41,955 nucleotides of DNA from a cyanobiont of Ornithocercus magnificus (GTDB lineage: Bacteria > Cyanobacteriota > Cyanobacteriia > PCC-6307 > Cyanobiaceae), in assembly GCA_007996965.1 (NCBI GenBank), contig BIMP01000003.1, forward strand, positions 1-41,955. Direction: 5' to 3'. Positions 1-8,400 of the stretch are shown here, piece by piece (positions within the stretch are counted from its first letter, which is position 1; each line of letters starts with the position of its first letter). The position numbers and the translations under genes were made by a program. The notes beneath the pieces were generated by a model, which saw only the letters and a list, made by a program, of their open reading frames with translations, was not told the DNA's origin and did not search any database.

Positions 1-248
1 CGGTGGCGCTTCTCGCGGCGGACCAGCTTGTACTCCACCAGGTAGTCCAGAGCTCTGTAGATCGTCCTCGTGCTGACGTCAGTGGAGAAGCCGCTCAGGA
101 TTTGCTCGCCCAGCTCGCGGGCTGGCAGCCTGGTCCAAGCTGTGCCGTCGGCGTCGATCTCGCCGCCTTTGTCGCGGCGGGCGACCTCTACCCAGCTCTT
201 GATGAGGTTGAAGCAGATGCCAGCGAGGGGTTTTTGAATACGGATCAT
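1..248 (-). CDS. Winged-helix (replication-initiator-like) protein, cut by window edge
   Basis: The minus-strand frame opens at ATG 248-246 and stays open to base 1, giving 82 residues from MIRIQKPLAGICFNLIK onwards. Residues about 40-82 look like a winged helix: a helix around ARELGEQILSGF, a recognition helix with TRTIYRALDYLVEYKLV, then basic KLVRREKRHR. This layout resembles helix-turn-helix proteins common on cyanobacterial plasmids and mobile elements, some linked to replication; that link is from general family knowledge, not a search. The segment looks more GC-rich than the phage genes. If the window is circular, the frame ends two codons past the junction (R-S-stop), giving an 84-residue protein; otherwise it is truncated. 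A perfect 6-bp inverted repeat abuts the start codon. The opposite-strand frame over this stretch is a shadow. Confidence 0.6.
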   Translation of the reverse strand, partial: MIRIQKPLAGICFNLIKSWVEVARRDKGGEIDADGTAWTRLPARELGEQILSGFSTDVSTRTIYRALDYLVEYKLVRREKRH

Positions 249-269
249 GGACCGATGGGTTGACGGTCC
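249..269. promoter_or_regulatory. Inverted repeat abutting the winged-helix gene start
   Basis: GGACCG (249-254) and CGGTCC (264-269) form a perfect 6-bp inverted repeat with a 9-base spacer, directly upstream of the ATG at 248. No Shine-Dalgarno sequence is visible here. It could be an operator for autoregulation by the winged-helix protein, or a hairpin controlling translation. The repeat is seen; the role is inferred. Confidence 0.4.
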
Positions 270-286
270 GCTTGCAATGGGCTATG

Positions 287-305
287 CTTACAACGCTTGT
301 GTAAG
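287..305. repeat. Short inverted repeat
   Basis: CTTACA (287-292) and TGTAAG (300-305) are perfect 6-bp arms around a 7-base centre. It is the second of three inverted repeats upstream of the winged-helix gene. The 249-537 stretch otherwise holds no convincing gene. Confidence 0.4.
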
Positions 306-359
306 GCGTTTGTTTGGCTAACCCACACTGTCACACCGGCAGAGGGTACGCACAGACTC

Positions 360-408
360 GTTTAGTTCTTTCTGGGTGGAGTGCAAGTCCGCTCAGAAAG
401 AACTAAAC
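360..408. repeat. Perfect 15-bp inverted repeat, 19-base loop
   Basis: GTTTAGTTCTTTCTG at 360-374 is repeated as its exact reverse complement at 394-408, with a 19-base spacer. Transcribed either way it would make a strong hairpin, but neither side has a U-tract, so a standard intrinsic terminator is unlikely. Position in a gene-free stretch beside a winged-helix gene allows a replication, recombination or protein-binding site, or the remnant of a mobile-element end. Nothing decides between these. Confidence 0.6.
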
Positions 409-537
409 AAAACCGTATTAGCAATTGAATCTCTGAACGTCGGTGTGTTAAGCTCACATGCGGTTGTGCCTGAATAGTTAGCACGCCGATACTGCCACCG
501 GTCAAAATGTGTCCATATCCAGACATTACCGACTTCC

Positions 538-801
538 ATGAAGGCGCTACCCTGGCGATCCAGCGCTGCTGTCACAGCCTTTGTTGCCCTCGCGTCAACT
601 CTCTATTTCGCAACCCGACCCGACAATCGCGAAATTTGCGCCCGTTGGTCGGCTGGTAGCTACCCCTACGACCGACCCGACCCGACGTTACCGATCGAGC
701 GCGACCGCCAAACTGCCAAGAAGCTGAGACTTGAATTCAATGAGGAAAATCACAGCGTTTTGGGTGCCCTAAGCTCTTTTTGCAACTACTACAGATCTTA
801 A
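538..801 (+). CDS. Small cyanobacterial-type protein with N-terminal hydrophobic segment
   Basis: An 87-residue plus-strand ORF that converges on the minus-strand virion gene ending at 815. Residues about 9-26 are hydrophobic (AAVTAFVALASTLYFA), suggesting a signal anchor. The rest has ICARWSAGSYPYDR, AKKLRLEF and a C-terminal FCNYYRS, a layout I associate with short cyanobacterial proteins carrying a Cys-Trp repeat and an AxKxLxL helix; this is recall, not a search. No clear ribosome binding site precedes the ATG. It opposes nearly all other genes, so it is either a moron gene or a sign that 1-800 is not phage DNA. It may also be a chance ORF. Confidence 0.4.
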   Translation: MKALPWRSSAAVTAFVALASTLYFATRPDNREICARWSAGSYPYDRPDPTLPIERDRQTAKKLRLEFNEENHSVLGALSSFCNYYRS

Positions 802-814
802 TCCAAGAGTCAGG

Positions 815-1828
815 CTACCTATTCTTTTTCAACCAGGCTCTGGCCTTCTTCTTGAGATCGGCTGATCCATATTTTGAATGGTATTCAGCCCATATACGCA
901 GGCCCTTTTTCTTTTTCGCCGCTTCGTCCAGACTCGAGGTTCGTAACGTGTTGTAGGCCTTGCGTACAGCGGCTGCATCGCGTTGCCGCGGTGTTGGCCG
1001 TGCCGGATGAGTCTTCGGCGCGGTTGGACGGCTGCGCGCCGGTGCACGGCTTCTAGAGGTGGATGCTGTTCTTACTGCTGGCGGTGGCTGCCGCTTTGGT
1101 TTGGGATTAGAACGCTGCGGAGTAGGCCGGACAGGGCTAGGTGGTTTAGTGGTCTTCGGTCTCTGCTGTGCAGATGATCCCGCACTGTTATTTTCTTGCT
1201 GTTTTTTGCGGTTTTTTAACGTATCGTACAGCGCGTAGCCCCCAATTCCTAGCAATGCTCCTTTCGGCCCGAGCTTGCTTAACAGTCGAACTCCTTTAGC
1301 CGCTGACACAAGGCGAGGAGCAGTCTTTAGTGGTTTCAGCCCTGAAGCTCCGCCAGTGCGGCCGTAACGGGTTCCAATACCTCTACTGCCTTTGGCAGCG
1401 CGATCTTTTTTATTTTGGGCGAATTGTCTTCTAGTGCCGCTAACTCCGCTCCTGTTGACGTAAAGTGTCTCAGTGCCTTTGCTTCCTGCTGCGGCTAGAT
1501 CTTTTTTAGCTTGGGCGAACTGTCTTCTAGTACTGCTGACTCCACTTCTGCTAAAGAGGAGGCGTTTTTGTTGAGCTTTCCAAGACAAATCTTTCAGCGG
1601 CTGCAGCACTGAAACGTTAACTTTGCGGATGGCGGGGACTGCAGGCTTGATGCTTTTTTTAGTACCTAGTACTCCGCCAGTACCGGCTATATGAGTGCTG
1701 CCCCCCTTACTGCTTTTGGCAGCGCGATCTTTTTTAGTTCTGGCGGCATGTCGGCGGATCAACTTGTTCAGCAGCTCGATAAATTCTTTTGAGCCGGGTT
1801 GCGGCCGCTTAACTCTGCGCTTGGCCAT
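815..1828 (-). CDS. Highly basic repeat-containing protein, probable late/virion protein
   Basis: 337 residues, extremely rich in Lys, Arg, Ser and Pro. Residues about 30-160 carry three imperfect repeats built on KKD(R/L)AA(K/A)xS(K/R)G followed by a Gly-rich stretch; the last two also share RSGVS(S/G)TRRQFAQ. A short hydrophobic stretch (GPKGALLGIGGYALYDTL) lies near residue 190, followed by a Pro/Arg/Lys-rich linker and a basic C-terminal helix (KKKARAWLKKNR). It is the last gene of the late run, 21 bases after its upstream neighbour. The composition suggests nucleic-acid or membrane binding in the virion. No enzyme motif is seen and function is unknown. Confidence 0.75.
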   Translation of the reverse strand: MAKRRVKRPQPGSKEFIELLNKLIRRHAARTKKDRAAKSSKGGSTHIAGTGGVLGTKKSIKPAVPAIRKVNVSVLQPLKDLSWKAQQKRLLFSRSGVSSTRRQFAQAKKDLAAAGSKGTETLYVNRSGVSGTRRQFAQNKKDRAAKGSRGIGTRYGRTGGASGLKPLKTAPRLVSAAKGVRLLSKLGPKGALLGIGGYALYDTLKNRKKQQENNSAGSSAQQRPKTTKPPSPVRPTPQRSNPKPKRQPPPAVRTASTSRSRAPARSRPTAPKTHPARPTPRQRDAAAVRKAYNTLRTSSLDEAAKKKKGLRIWAEYHSKYGSADLKKKARAWLKKNR

Positions 1829-1849
1829 GGTTCAGTGCTACTGAATACT

Positions 1850-2110
1850 TCATTTTTTCCTTGCTCTGTTTCTGGCGCGATTTTTACGCTCTGCCTCTAA
1901 AACCGTGCTGCCACTCGTTCGATGGGAAACATCTCTACCGTCTCCCACTCTCGACTTGCCGGATTGGTGGTTTTGCCTGTTTATGCGGTTTAGCTCTACT
2001 CGACGCTCTACTTCCTGCGGCTGTTGGTTGTAGCGAGCTTGCTGTTGCAGACGGCGCTTGCGCGCCTCGGGATGGCTGCGATAGTACCGCGCAGTTTTGC
2101 TAGTTGCCAC
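1850..2110 (-). CDS. Conserved phage protein with GDGRDVSH motif
   Basis: 86 residues, strongly basic. It begins with KTARYYRSHPEARKRR, continues with a helix containing EVERRVELNRINRQ, then the motif VGDGRDVSH near residue 57 and an Arg/Asn-rich end (KNRARNRARKK). Small proteins with this YYR...PEARK / ELNRxNR / GDGxDxSH / NRARN pattern are widespread in podoviruses and other phages, often near virion genes; their function is not established to my knowledge. It overlaps the end of the upstream frame by 11 bases, typical of a tightly packed late operon. A nucleic-acid-binding virion component is an inference from the charge. Confidence 0.75.
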   Translation of the reverse strand: MATSKTARYYRSHPEARKRRLQQQARYNQQPQEVERRVELNRINRQNHQSGKSRVGDGRDVSHRTSGSTVLEAERKNRARNRARKK

Positions 2111-2381
2111 ACCAAGCCCTCGCGGAAATGCTCTGTAATCCCCCTGCAGTGCGAGGCCAATCCTCTGCCAGCTGCCTTAAGTCATCGGTAATGCCGGTAG
2201 ATTTACTCTCTGCTTCAAACTCAACTGTGATATTATTGCGATAGAGGAATTCCGCTATCACCTTTTTCTCTTGCGGCGTGGCCGTTTTCAATTCTAAGCT
2301 TTCTCTGAAGCTCTCCATTAAAAGGATGAGAAGCTTCTGACCTAGCTCTGCTCCAGCCCTAGCTTTGCTCTCCCCTGACAT
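2100..2381 (-). CDS. Probable small terminase subunit
   Basis: 93 residues. The central part, AELGQKLLILLMESFRESLE followed by TATPQEKKVIAEFLYRNNITVE, resembles the helix-rich core of T7 gp18-like small terminases, which pair a helix with a motif of the type T-x(4)-VIRxFLKDNxI. Such proteins bind packaging sites and direct the large terminase. Here the large terminase is not adjacent in the window (39725-41509), but becomes about 2.5 kb further along the reading direction if the ends are joined. The match is a pattern judgement on a short, poorly conserved family; another small late protein is possible. Confidence 0.45.
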   Translation of the reverse strand: MSGESKARAGAELGQKLLILLMESFRESLELKTATPQEKKVIAEFLYRNNITVEFEAESKSTGITDDLRQLAEDWPRTAGGLQSISARAWCGN

Positions 2382-2391
2382 TGTTTAAAAA

Positions 2392-2619
2392 TTAATCGTT
2401 AATAATGTGGTCTATTTTGCTCTCAATTCTTACCATATAGCTATCTATACGCTCGATAGCAGCTGCAGAATCTTGCTTCTTTATACAATCGGTAGATACT
2501 TTTACTTCTAAAGCATCTAGGCGTTGATCGAGCTGCTTGATCGCTTTGTCGTTCTGGCTGATACGTCCCTTAGCGAAAATAGCTGTGGCAGTGCGTATAA
2601 GTGAAATTAATGCGTCCAT
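2392..2619 (-). CDS. Small coiled-coil late protein
   Basis: 75 residues. The N-terminus (MDALISLIRTATAIFA) is weakly hydrophobic, followed by a heptad-like helix containing AIKQLDQRLDALEVKV and AIERIDSYMVRIESKI. It sits directly between the endolysin and the putative small terminase, a position where T7-like phages often carry lysis accessory proteins. The hydrophobic start is too short for a clear transmembrane holin segment. I do not recognise a family; membrane association is speculative. Confidence 0.6.
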   Translation of the reverse strand: MDALISLIRTATAIFAKGRISQNDKAIKQLDQRLDALEVKVSTDCIKKQDSAAAIERIDSYMVRIESKIDHIIND

Positions 2620-2646
2620 TGGAAATCTCTATTTCTTCAGCAAAAC

Positions 2647-3210
2647 TCAAGCATGGCTGTCTTTGCTGCGATGTTCTCCTTGAATAATATCTATCAACTT
2701 TTTAGCGTAGTCTGGATCTGTTGCGTAGCCCTCGCTCTTGAGTAAATGCGCGCATTCCTGGTAAGATTGGGCTCGATTTACGCCTCTATAATTCTGCCAA
2801 TCTTTGTACCATCTATCGACGAGATATTTCACGCAGCTGGTCAACGAATCAAAGTCTAGAAAACTATCGTAGATAGTTACTGGTCCCTCTCCGTAGTCCT
2901 CCCACGTTTTCTTGGTCGTTCCGGGACCTTTGATACCAAAGAAGTTGTTTCGACCGGAAATTGCCCGCCCCCAGCTGCTCTCGAGAGCCCACTGTGCGGC
3001 GACAACTTCTGGATACTTAGCCCCAGCTGCCGCTGCCGCGTCGTAGATGCGCTGCCAGTTCGAGGTAATCTTGCGTCTGCGCTTGTAAAATAGATCTAAA
3101 AACTCATCTACCAGCTGCGGTGCAAGCTGGCTCTCGAGGTTTTGCCACGCCTCTATCTCGTGTCTTTCAGCTCTATAGTGCTTTACTGCTCCGATTAACT
3201 TGCTTTTCAT
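2647..3210 (-). CDS. Endolysin, glucosaminidase (FlgJ-type) domain
   Basis: 187 residues. From about residue 50 it follows the glucosaminidase fold (PF01832-type): SNWQRIYDAAAAAGAKYPEVV, then AAQWALESSWGRA with the probable catalytic Glu at 77, then NNFFGIKG at 88-95, and a C-terminal part with YDSFLDFDSL...YLVDRWY and GYATDPDYAKKLIDII. Such enzymes cut the glycan of peptidoglycan. No signal peptide is seen, so release would need a holin or signal-independent export; no clear holin is found nearby. It lies between the fibre gene and small late genes, as expected of a lysis cassette. Confidence 0.9.
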   Translation of the reverse strand: MKSKLIGAVKHYRAERHEIEAWQNLESQLAPQLVDEFLDLFYKRRRKITSNWQRIYDAAAAAGAKYPEVVAAQWALESSWGRAISGRNNFFGIKGPGTTKKTWEDYGEGPVTIYDSFLDFDSLTSCVKYLVDRWYKDWQNYRGVNRAQSYQECAHLLKSEGYATDPDYAKKLIDIIQGEHRSKDSHA

Positions 3211-3229
3211 AATAAAAGTACGTTCTCTC

Positions 3230-4996
3230 TCAACTCGTAGGTCTAGATACTGTGTATCGGTTTAAAGGATTGCTCGCGCTTGGAGAGTCGCTGACTACGC
3301 GAATACTTGTGTCAAAAGCCTTCTTGCTGTGCGGATACCTGTTGCTGCTGCCGTCAAGTATTCGTGCGGTTTGGAATAGTAGAAGACCGTTCGCCTTCTC
3401 GATGAGGTCGCGCTTTGGCGCAAACTCTGCGGTGTAAAGTGCCCGACCAACTTCCAGGCGAAAATTTGCCAAGCGACCGCGCATTGCCCCGAATACCCAC
3501 TCGTTCATAGCCGGAACTGCCTGCTTAGCTGCAGCTGTGTCCAGCCTCTGCCCCAGTCGCCCGTCAAAGTAGTAGCTCAGCACTCCCTCGCCCGTACGGA
3601 CGAAGGCGTGGTGGTGCCAATACCCATCGCGCCAGTTGCTCTCCTGATCGGAAAGTTGGTAAATGCTGAGAGTGTCTTCGCTGCCGCGAAGCCGCAGGCG
3701 GATTTTGGTGCCGTTGGCTGCGATTAGCAACGGCAGGCGTGGCTGCACGCTCAGAGGATTGATGCTCAGCAGTGCTGATTCAGTACTGCCGGGTATCTTT
3801 CTAAACCAAAAATCGACCGTAAACGCCCCTGATCCGATGTCCAGCGGCGCGCGGCTGGTATCGAAGTGCAACCGGTGCGAACGCCTGAATTCGACGCAGT
3901 GCTGGCCGTACGGCAGCTCTTCGCTCAGCTGCGCGTGGTCTGGTACCGTTACTGGCAGCGCTCTATCGCCGCTGTCCTGCCGGGGATTGTGGCTGTCTAT
4001 CAACAGCGATACGGCGTTAGCCGGTCTTAAACCGTAGTTGTCGACGGTGAAATCGCTGCTGTAAAGACAAGTTCCTTGCACAAAACGCACGTCCGTGACG
4101 CAGCCGGCGAAATCGCGGTCGGAAACGTCTCGAAATTTGCCAATCTCCAGCGGCGTCGTCGACGGCGCCACCGCCGAGTCAAACGGCACATCGACGCTGT
4201 CGCCCCAGTTACAGCCGTCAACAAACACGTTGACACGACTGTCGGCGTCTTTAGTCAAAGCCACGTGGTGCCACTCGCAGGCGCGGATCGAGTTCGACCC
4301 TGCCGAGCCTAGCCAGCGCCAACCGCCCTGCTCGGGCAGAAGACTCTGGTGGAAAAATTTGAACTTGAGATTATATCCATCGGTGTTGTCCTGCAGCAGC
4401 GCCAGCACCCACTCAGTGCCCTTGCTGGCGATGCTCACTCCACCCCAGGGATTTTTCTGCAGATATAACCAGCACTCAAACGTCATGGGGCTGGAGTCGA
4501 TGATGTGAAACAGCCCGTCTCGATCGGGAACACTCAGTGCAGATCGGTTGGGATAGCCACCCTCTAGCAGTTCACCGTTAGGATCTATTCCTAGCTGTAA
4601 ACTATGATGTCGCTGCGGTAGAAACGCTCCGCCGTCAAATCCGTAGACGGTTCCGCCAATTTTTTGCAGCGTGACGATGCAAAAACCACTCGCAGATAGA
4701 GGCGGCGGCTGCCCGCCTGGCCAGCGGATCGGCCCCCACCACGAGAGCTTGTGGGAGTTGCTCTGCAACAGCATCGTAACCGAGCTGCCGTCCCGTAGCG
4801 TGTCGACAGCTACGGTGCGGTCGCCGCCCAAACTCCAAATCTGGACAGCGCCCCGCTCAGGACTAAGGCGTAGAACTGTAGATGCAGCAGCTTTATCGTC
4901 AATTCTATAACTATTTTTTAGTAGAGCTCGACGCTGCTTTGGAAAGCTGGTTTGAATAGTAACCGAGCTATCAAAGCTGTTATATGTACTATGCAT
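3230..4996 (-). CDS. Tail fibre / adhesin with two LamG-like domains
   Basis: 588 residues. Two concanavalin/LamG-like repeats are visible. The first, about residues 145-330, has MTFECWLYLQ, WHHVALTKD, VNVFVDG and FAGCVTDVRFVQGTCLY. The second, about 365-560, has FTVDFWFRK, YYFDGRLGQR and ANFRLEVGRALYTAEF. LamG domains bind sugars or surface ligands in phage receptor-binding proteins, so this is likely the host-recognition fibre. No T7 gp17 N-terminal anchor is obvious; the preceding small gene may be the adaptor. It follows that gene by five bases. Confidence 0.85.
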   Translation of the reverse strand: MHSTYNSFDSSVTIQTSFPKQRRALLKNSYRIDDKAAASTVLRLSPERGAVQIWSLGGDRTVAVDTLRDGSSVTMLLQSNSHKLSWWGPIRWPGGQPPPLSASGFCIVTLQKIGGTVYGFDGGAFLPQRHHSLQLGIDPNGELLEGGYPNRSALSVPDRDGLFHIIDSSPMTFECWLYLQKNPWGGVSIASKGTEWVLALLQDNTDGYNLKFKFFHQSLLPEQGGWRWLGSAGSNSIRACEWHHVALTKDADSRVNVFVDGCNWGDSVDVPFDSAVAPSTTPLEIGKFRDVSDRDFAGCVTDVRFVQGTCLYSSDFTVDNYGLRPANAVSLLIDSHNPRQDSGDRALPVTVPDHAQLSEELPYGQHCVEFRRSHRLHFDTSRAPLDIGSGAFTVDFWFRKIPGSTESALLSINPLSVQPRLPLLIAANGTKIRLRLRGSEDTLSIYQLSDQESNWRDGYWHHHAFVRTGEGVLSYYFDGRLGQRLDTAAAKQAVPAMNEWVFGAMRGRLANFRLEVGRALYTAEFAPKRDLIEKANGLLLFQTARILDGSSNRYPHSKKAFDTSIRVVSDSPSASNPLNRYTVSRPTS

Positions 4997-5001
4997 TAGC
5001 G

Positions 5002-5367
5002 TTAGAAAATTTCGGCCTCGACTTCTATTAATCGCCAGACACCGGTCTGGTCATCATTTAGTGGTGCGAGCAGATTGACGGTATCGTGAGCGTACCTGCT
5101 ATTTATAATAGCTACTGTGCGGCCATACTTGCCACCGTACTTATAAGTAACCCTCTCGGTAAACATTTGCAGTGTTGTCGTGGGCGCATCAGCTTCACCA
5201 ATCCTTTCGCCCGTTGGCAGCGGTATAGGTGCCTCTGCAGATGAGCCGTTGTCGAACGAGTCGCTATTGTACTGATACGCGACGTAGTCGTGGTCTGGGA
5301 TATCGAAAAGTCCTAATCTTCTTGGTGTATCTGTATAAGATACCTGGGTGTATCTTCTTGATCGCAT
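5002..5367 (-). CDS. Small tail protein, possible fibre adaptor
   Basis: 121 residues, no recognised domain. It is a soluble, acidic and beta-prone protein (for example TTTLQMFTERVTYKY, RTVAIINSRYAHDTV) ending in WRLIEVEAEIF. It sits between the large internal virion gene and the LamG fibre, five bases upstream of the fibre gene, and follows a degenerate phage promoter. The position suggests a fibre or baseplate adaptor; that is inference. Confidence 0.7.
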   Translation of the reverse strand: MRSRRYTQVSYTDTPRRLGLFDIPDHDYVAYQYNSDSFDNGSSAEAPIPLPTGERIGEADAPTTTLQMFTERVTYKYGGKYGRTVAIINSRYAHDTVNLLAPLNDDQTGVWRLIEVEAEIF

Positions 5368-5379
5368 CTTTGGTAAATG

Positions 5380-5403
5380 TAGTATTTATCGTGTGGAACT
5401 TTT
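5380..5403 (-). promoter_or_regulatory. Degenerate phage RNA polymerase promoter before tail-fibre genes
   Basis: In the 63-base gap before the fibre genes the minus strand reads AAGTTCCACACGATAAATAC. Compared with the two strong phage promoters (AAGTGCCACACTATAGG), 13 of 15 bases over the AAGTnCCACACnATA core agree. The initiating GG is absent, so strength is doubtful. It would drive the adaptor and fibre genes, a position analogous to T7 late promoters. Confidence 0.45.
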
Positions 5404-5430
5404 CCGCACTGAGCGGGCTTCTAGTAGCAG

Positions 5431-8400
5431 CTAATCGCCGGCACTGTCGTAAGGAATTGCAAAATCTGGCGGCTTGCGCTGCGACAGACGCCGCTTGATT
5501 TGGTCTAGATTTAGCTGGCGATCTTCTTCAATCAGCGTTGTTACTTCCGGGTTAGACTTCATGGTCTGCCAGGCCGCTCTTACGGCCGGCTTGATGACGG
5601 ATCTAATCAATCTGTTGTGGACATAAGTTTGCATCGGGTCGAGTCTTAGTCTATTATTTTCCCGATCCGATTCCATATCATCTAAAGAATCTTGAACATC
5701 TTTTCGCTCGGCCAAGGCGTCGAGCTTTTCGCCAATATTTTGCTCACTTATCGCGAGCTGGAACATCGATCTTAAACGGCTGCTGTTGCTTAGATCGGTA
5801 CCATCCGGTGCCCGCTTAGTTAGTAGACGGAGGTCGTAGTTGCTATCGCGCAGCAGCTGTCCGCCGGGACTGTCGTCGGCAACATCGATATTTAAACCGG
5901 TCGCTTCGTTAAAGGCTCTTTGCCAAAATCCCCACTCGCGCAGCGGCTTTCCTTTGCGCAAGAGATTGTATTTTATCGGCAGCGGTTTGTCGCTGAAGTA
6001 TTCGGTCGTCAAATTCCGATTGCGTATGCTATCGCTGATCTCGTCGTCAAGTTCTCGCATATAGGGGGATAACACCTTACCGATGCTGTTGCGCATCCCC
6101 GCACCAAAAATTGGCACCAAGGCGGCGTTGTTGGCGATGTTTCCCCAGATTCGACTGCCAGCGCCGTGGCCGCCAGAAAACGCATCTATTAGATCATTTA
6201 TCCCACTCAGGTAGCTCTTTGATACCATGGAACCGCCGACAGCTAGCGCCAATTTCTGGTATTTATCCTCGGTCCACTTTGGACCCATTAACTGCGAGTT
6301 GTCACCGATATCGGCCAGAGTGGTTAGAATTGTCGAGTAGGGGTCAAAGACGTCGTGAGAGAGCCACACGTCGCCTACTCTAATGCGCCGCGGTTGCCAA
6401 TCGGTCATGCGCCAGACCTCGCGCAGCCCGCGATCCTGCGGGCCATTGCCAGTTAAGTTGTCCGACATGTAAGCCACGGCGCCTGCAAACACAACAGCAG
6501 TTCCCACCAGCTGACGCCCGGCGATTTGGGCTTTAGCGTTATCTAGATCGGCGGCGTTAAATATACCGTAGCGAGCTAAGTTCTCTAAATCTTCCACATC
6601 GGCATACATGATGTCTAGATGCTTGCGGTGCAGTAGGCCTAGACCCGGCGCGTTTTTAAACGTTAGATTTAAGCCGCTGATTCCGGTGCGAGCGAAGAGG
6701 AAAAAGGGCTTCATCAGAGGCCATTTCTCAAAAAGTTGGTTTAAATCCTTGCCGAACGCTGTCAGCGGCTCGGTGAGAGTCGCCTCTTGATAATCCGCTT
6801 TGAGAAATAAGTCTGAATCTAACTTAACAGTGCCATCTTTGTTTAACATCTCTCTAAAAAAGATGTCCTCATACAGCGCCAGGTCATCGGCGGTTATCTC
6901 GGAGCTACTTTTTCTCCTCTTTACCTTATCGCCGGCTATAGAGTAGCGATACCTATCGATTTTCTGCGTCTTGTTATCTAAAACCTGGCGCATCGCCTTT
7001 TCTTTTGCGCGCGCCCGCCCCAGAATTACAGCGTAGGTCTCGTCGAACGAGGCCATCAAACGGCTAGAGGCGCTAAAAATTCGGTTATCGTTGAGGCCGC
7101 GGGCCAGTTTACCCAAATAGTACGAGGCCTTATCGCCGTCGCTGCCGCGGCTTTCAACCCACTTCCCCAACGCCGCCCACTGAGCATCGCTCTGACGTTG
7201 TCGCGATGAGAAGCGGGTTTCTATACTGTTGATATCTCTACTAAAGTTGGCCTTAGCGCGGCGGTTGAAAACCGACCACGCCTCAGGAACCATGCCTGTA
7301 AAGGCATTCATCGCTGCTATATTAGAGCGCGCCGTAACCCAATCTCCGCGAGCGGTGGCGCCAATGGCGCGGGTCATAGGTTGCAGAAACGCCGCTTGTC
7401 CAGTGCCTAAAAATGCTCTAACCGGTGTTTTGGGAGCGGATAGCACACTGTTAACAAAGAAAGATGATAGCTCCGCTAAAGTCTGATTTTGACTGCTAAA
7501 TCCTCGCAGCCGCTTGCGCATGAACAGATCGAGGTCTAGCATGGTGTGGATGTTATCTGTCATCGCGAAAGCTTCAATCAGGGCTTTAAGTAAGTCTTCG
7601 TTGCCGCTCTTGCCAGCTAGAGTCAATACTGTCTGTACAGTTTCTCTAGTCTCGTTGTCGATGTCTATCAGGCGCTGTCTGATTTCGGCTTCTGTCGGCA
7701 TTTCACCCGCAACACCTGCGGTAGTTTTCCTGATGCCCGCTTTCTTCACTTTAGCCCCGCCGCTCCCTGTTGGGCCTTTGAGATTATTTAGCTGGGCGCC
7801 GATTAAGTAGCGGCTGCGCTTTGTCTGAGCTAGGCCGAATATTAGGCGATCCGCTATGGTTTTTAAGGGGCCATCTGTGTCTTTAATATCGGCGATGTTG
7901 CTTAGCTCTAAGGCTCCTGATGAGAGATCGCGAATCTGCTTCATTAAAGAGCCGATCACCAAATCAGCGACAACAACATTATGATCGCTCCAGTATTTGA
8001 ATTTTTCGTAGCGGCTATTTTGACGTTTTAAAATGGGCTCCCAAAACTCTTCTGGAGTCTTCGCCGTTTCAACGCGGCCCATCACCTGTTGGTGTCGCCG
8101 GTAAGCCGGCCAAAAGGCTTTGGCCCAGCTGGTCTCTCCCTTATTAATGGATAGCTTTAGTGCCGCATAGCGCGGCGAGGAGAGCAGTTCTGCGGCCTTT
8201 TTCTGCAGTAGCTCCTCGCTGAGGCCGCTGGTCGTCGCCATGCGCTCGGCTTCCAGGGGCGTTAAGACCGCGTCGGTGGAGCCGTCCTTGGCACTAAACT
8301 CGCTGTCTATACGGTTTAGCTGCTGGTGAATCTCGCCGGCATCTGCCGTCGAGTTCGGAGATCCCTGCCACGGCTCTGCTAGGGGTTTATTCATATGCCC

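Noticed and set aside
393-575. 60-codon minus-strand frame near the 15-bp inverted repeat
   Set aside because: It covers one arm of the repeat, has no start signal and overlaps the plus-strand ORF; protein composition is random-looking.
3160-3195. CACTATAG-like sequence inside the endolysin start
   Set aside because: Matches only the CACTATAG core and is explained by the codons for His-Tyr-Arg; flanking promoter bases are absent.
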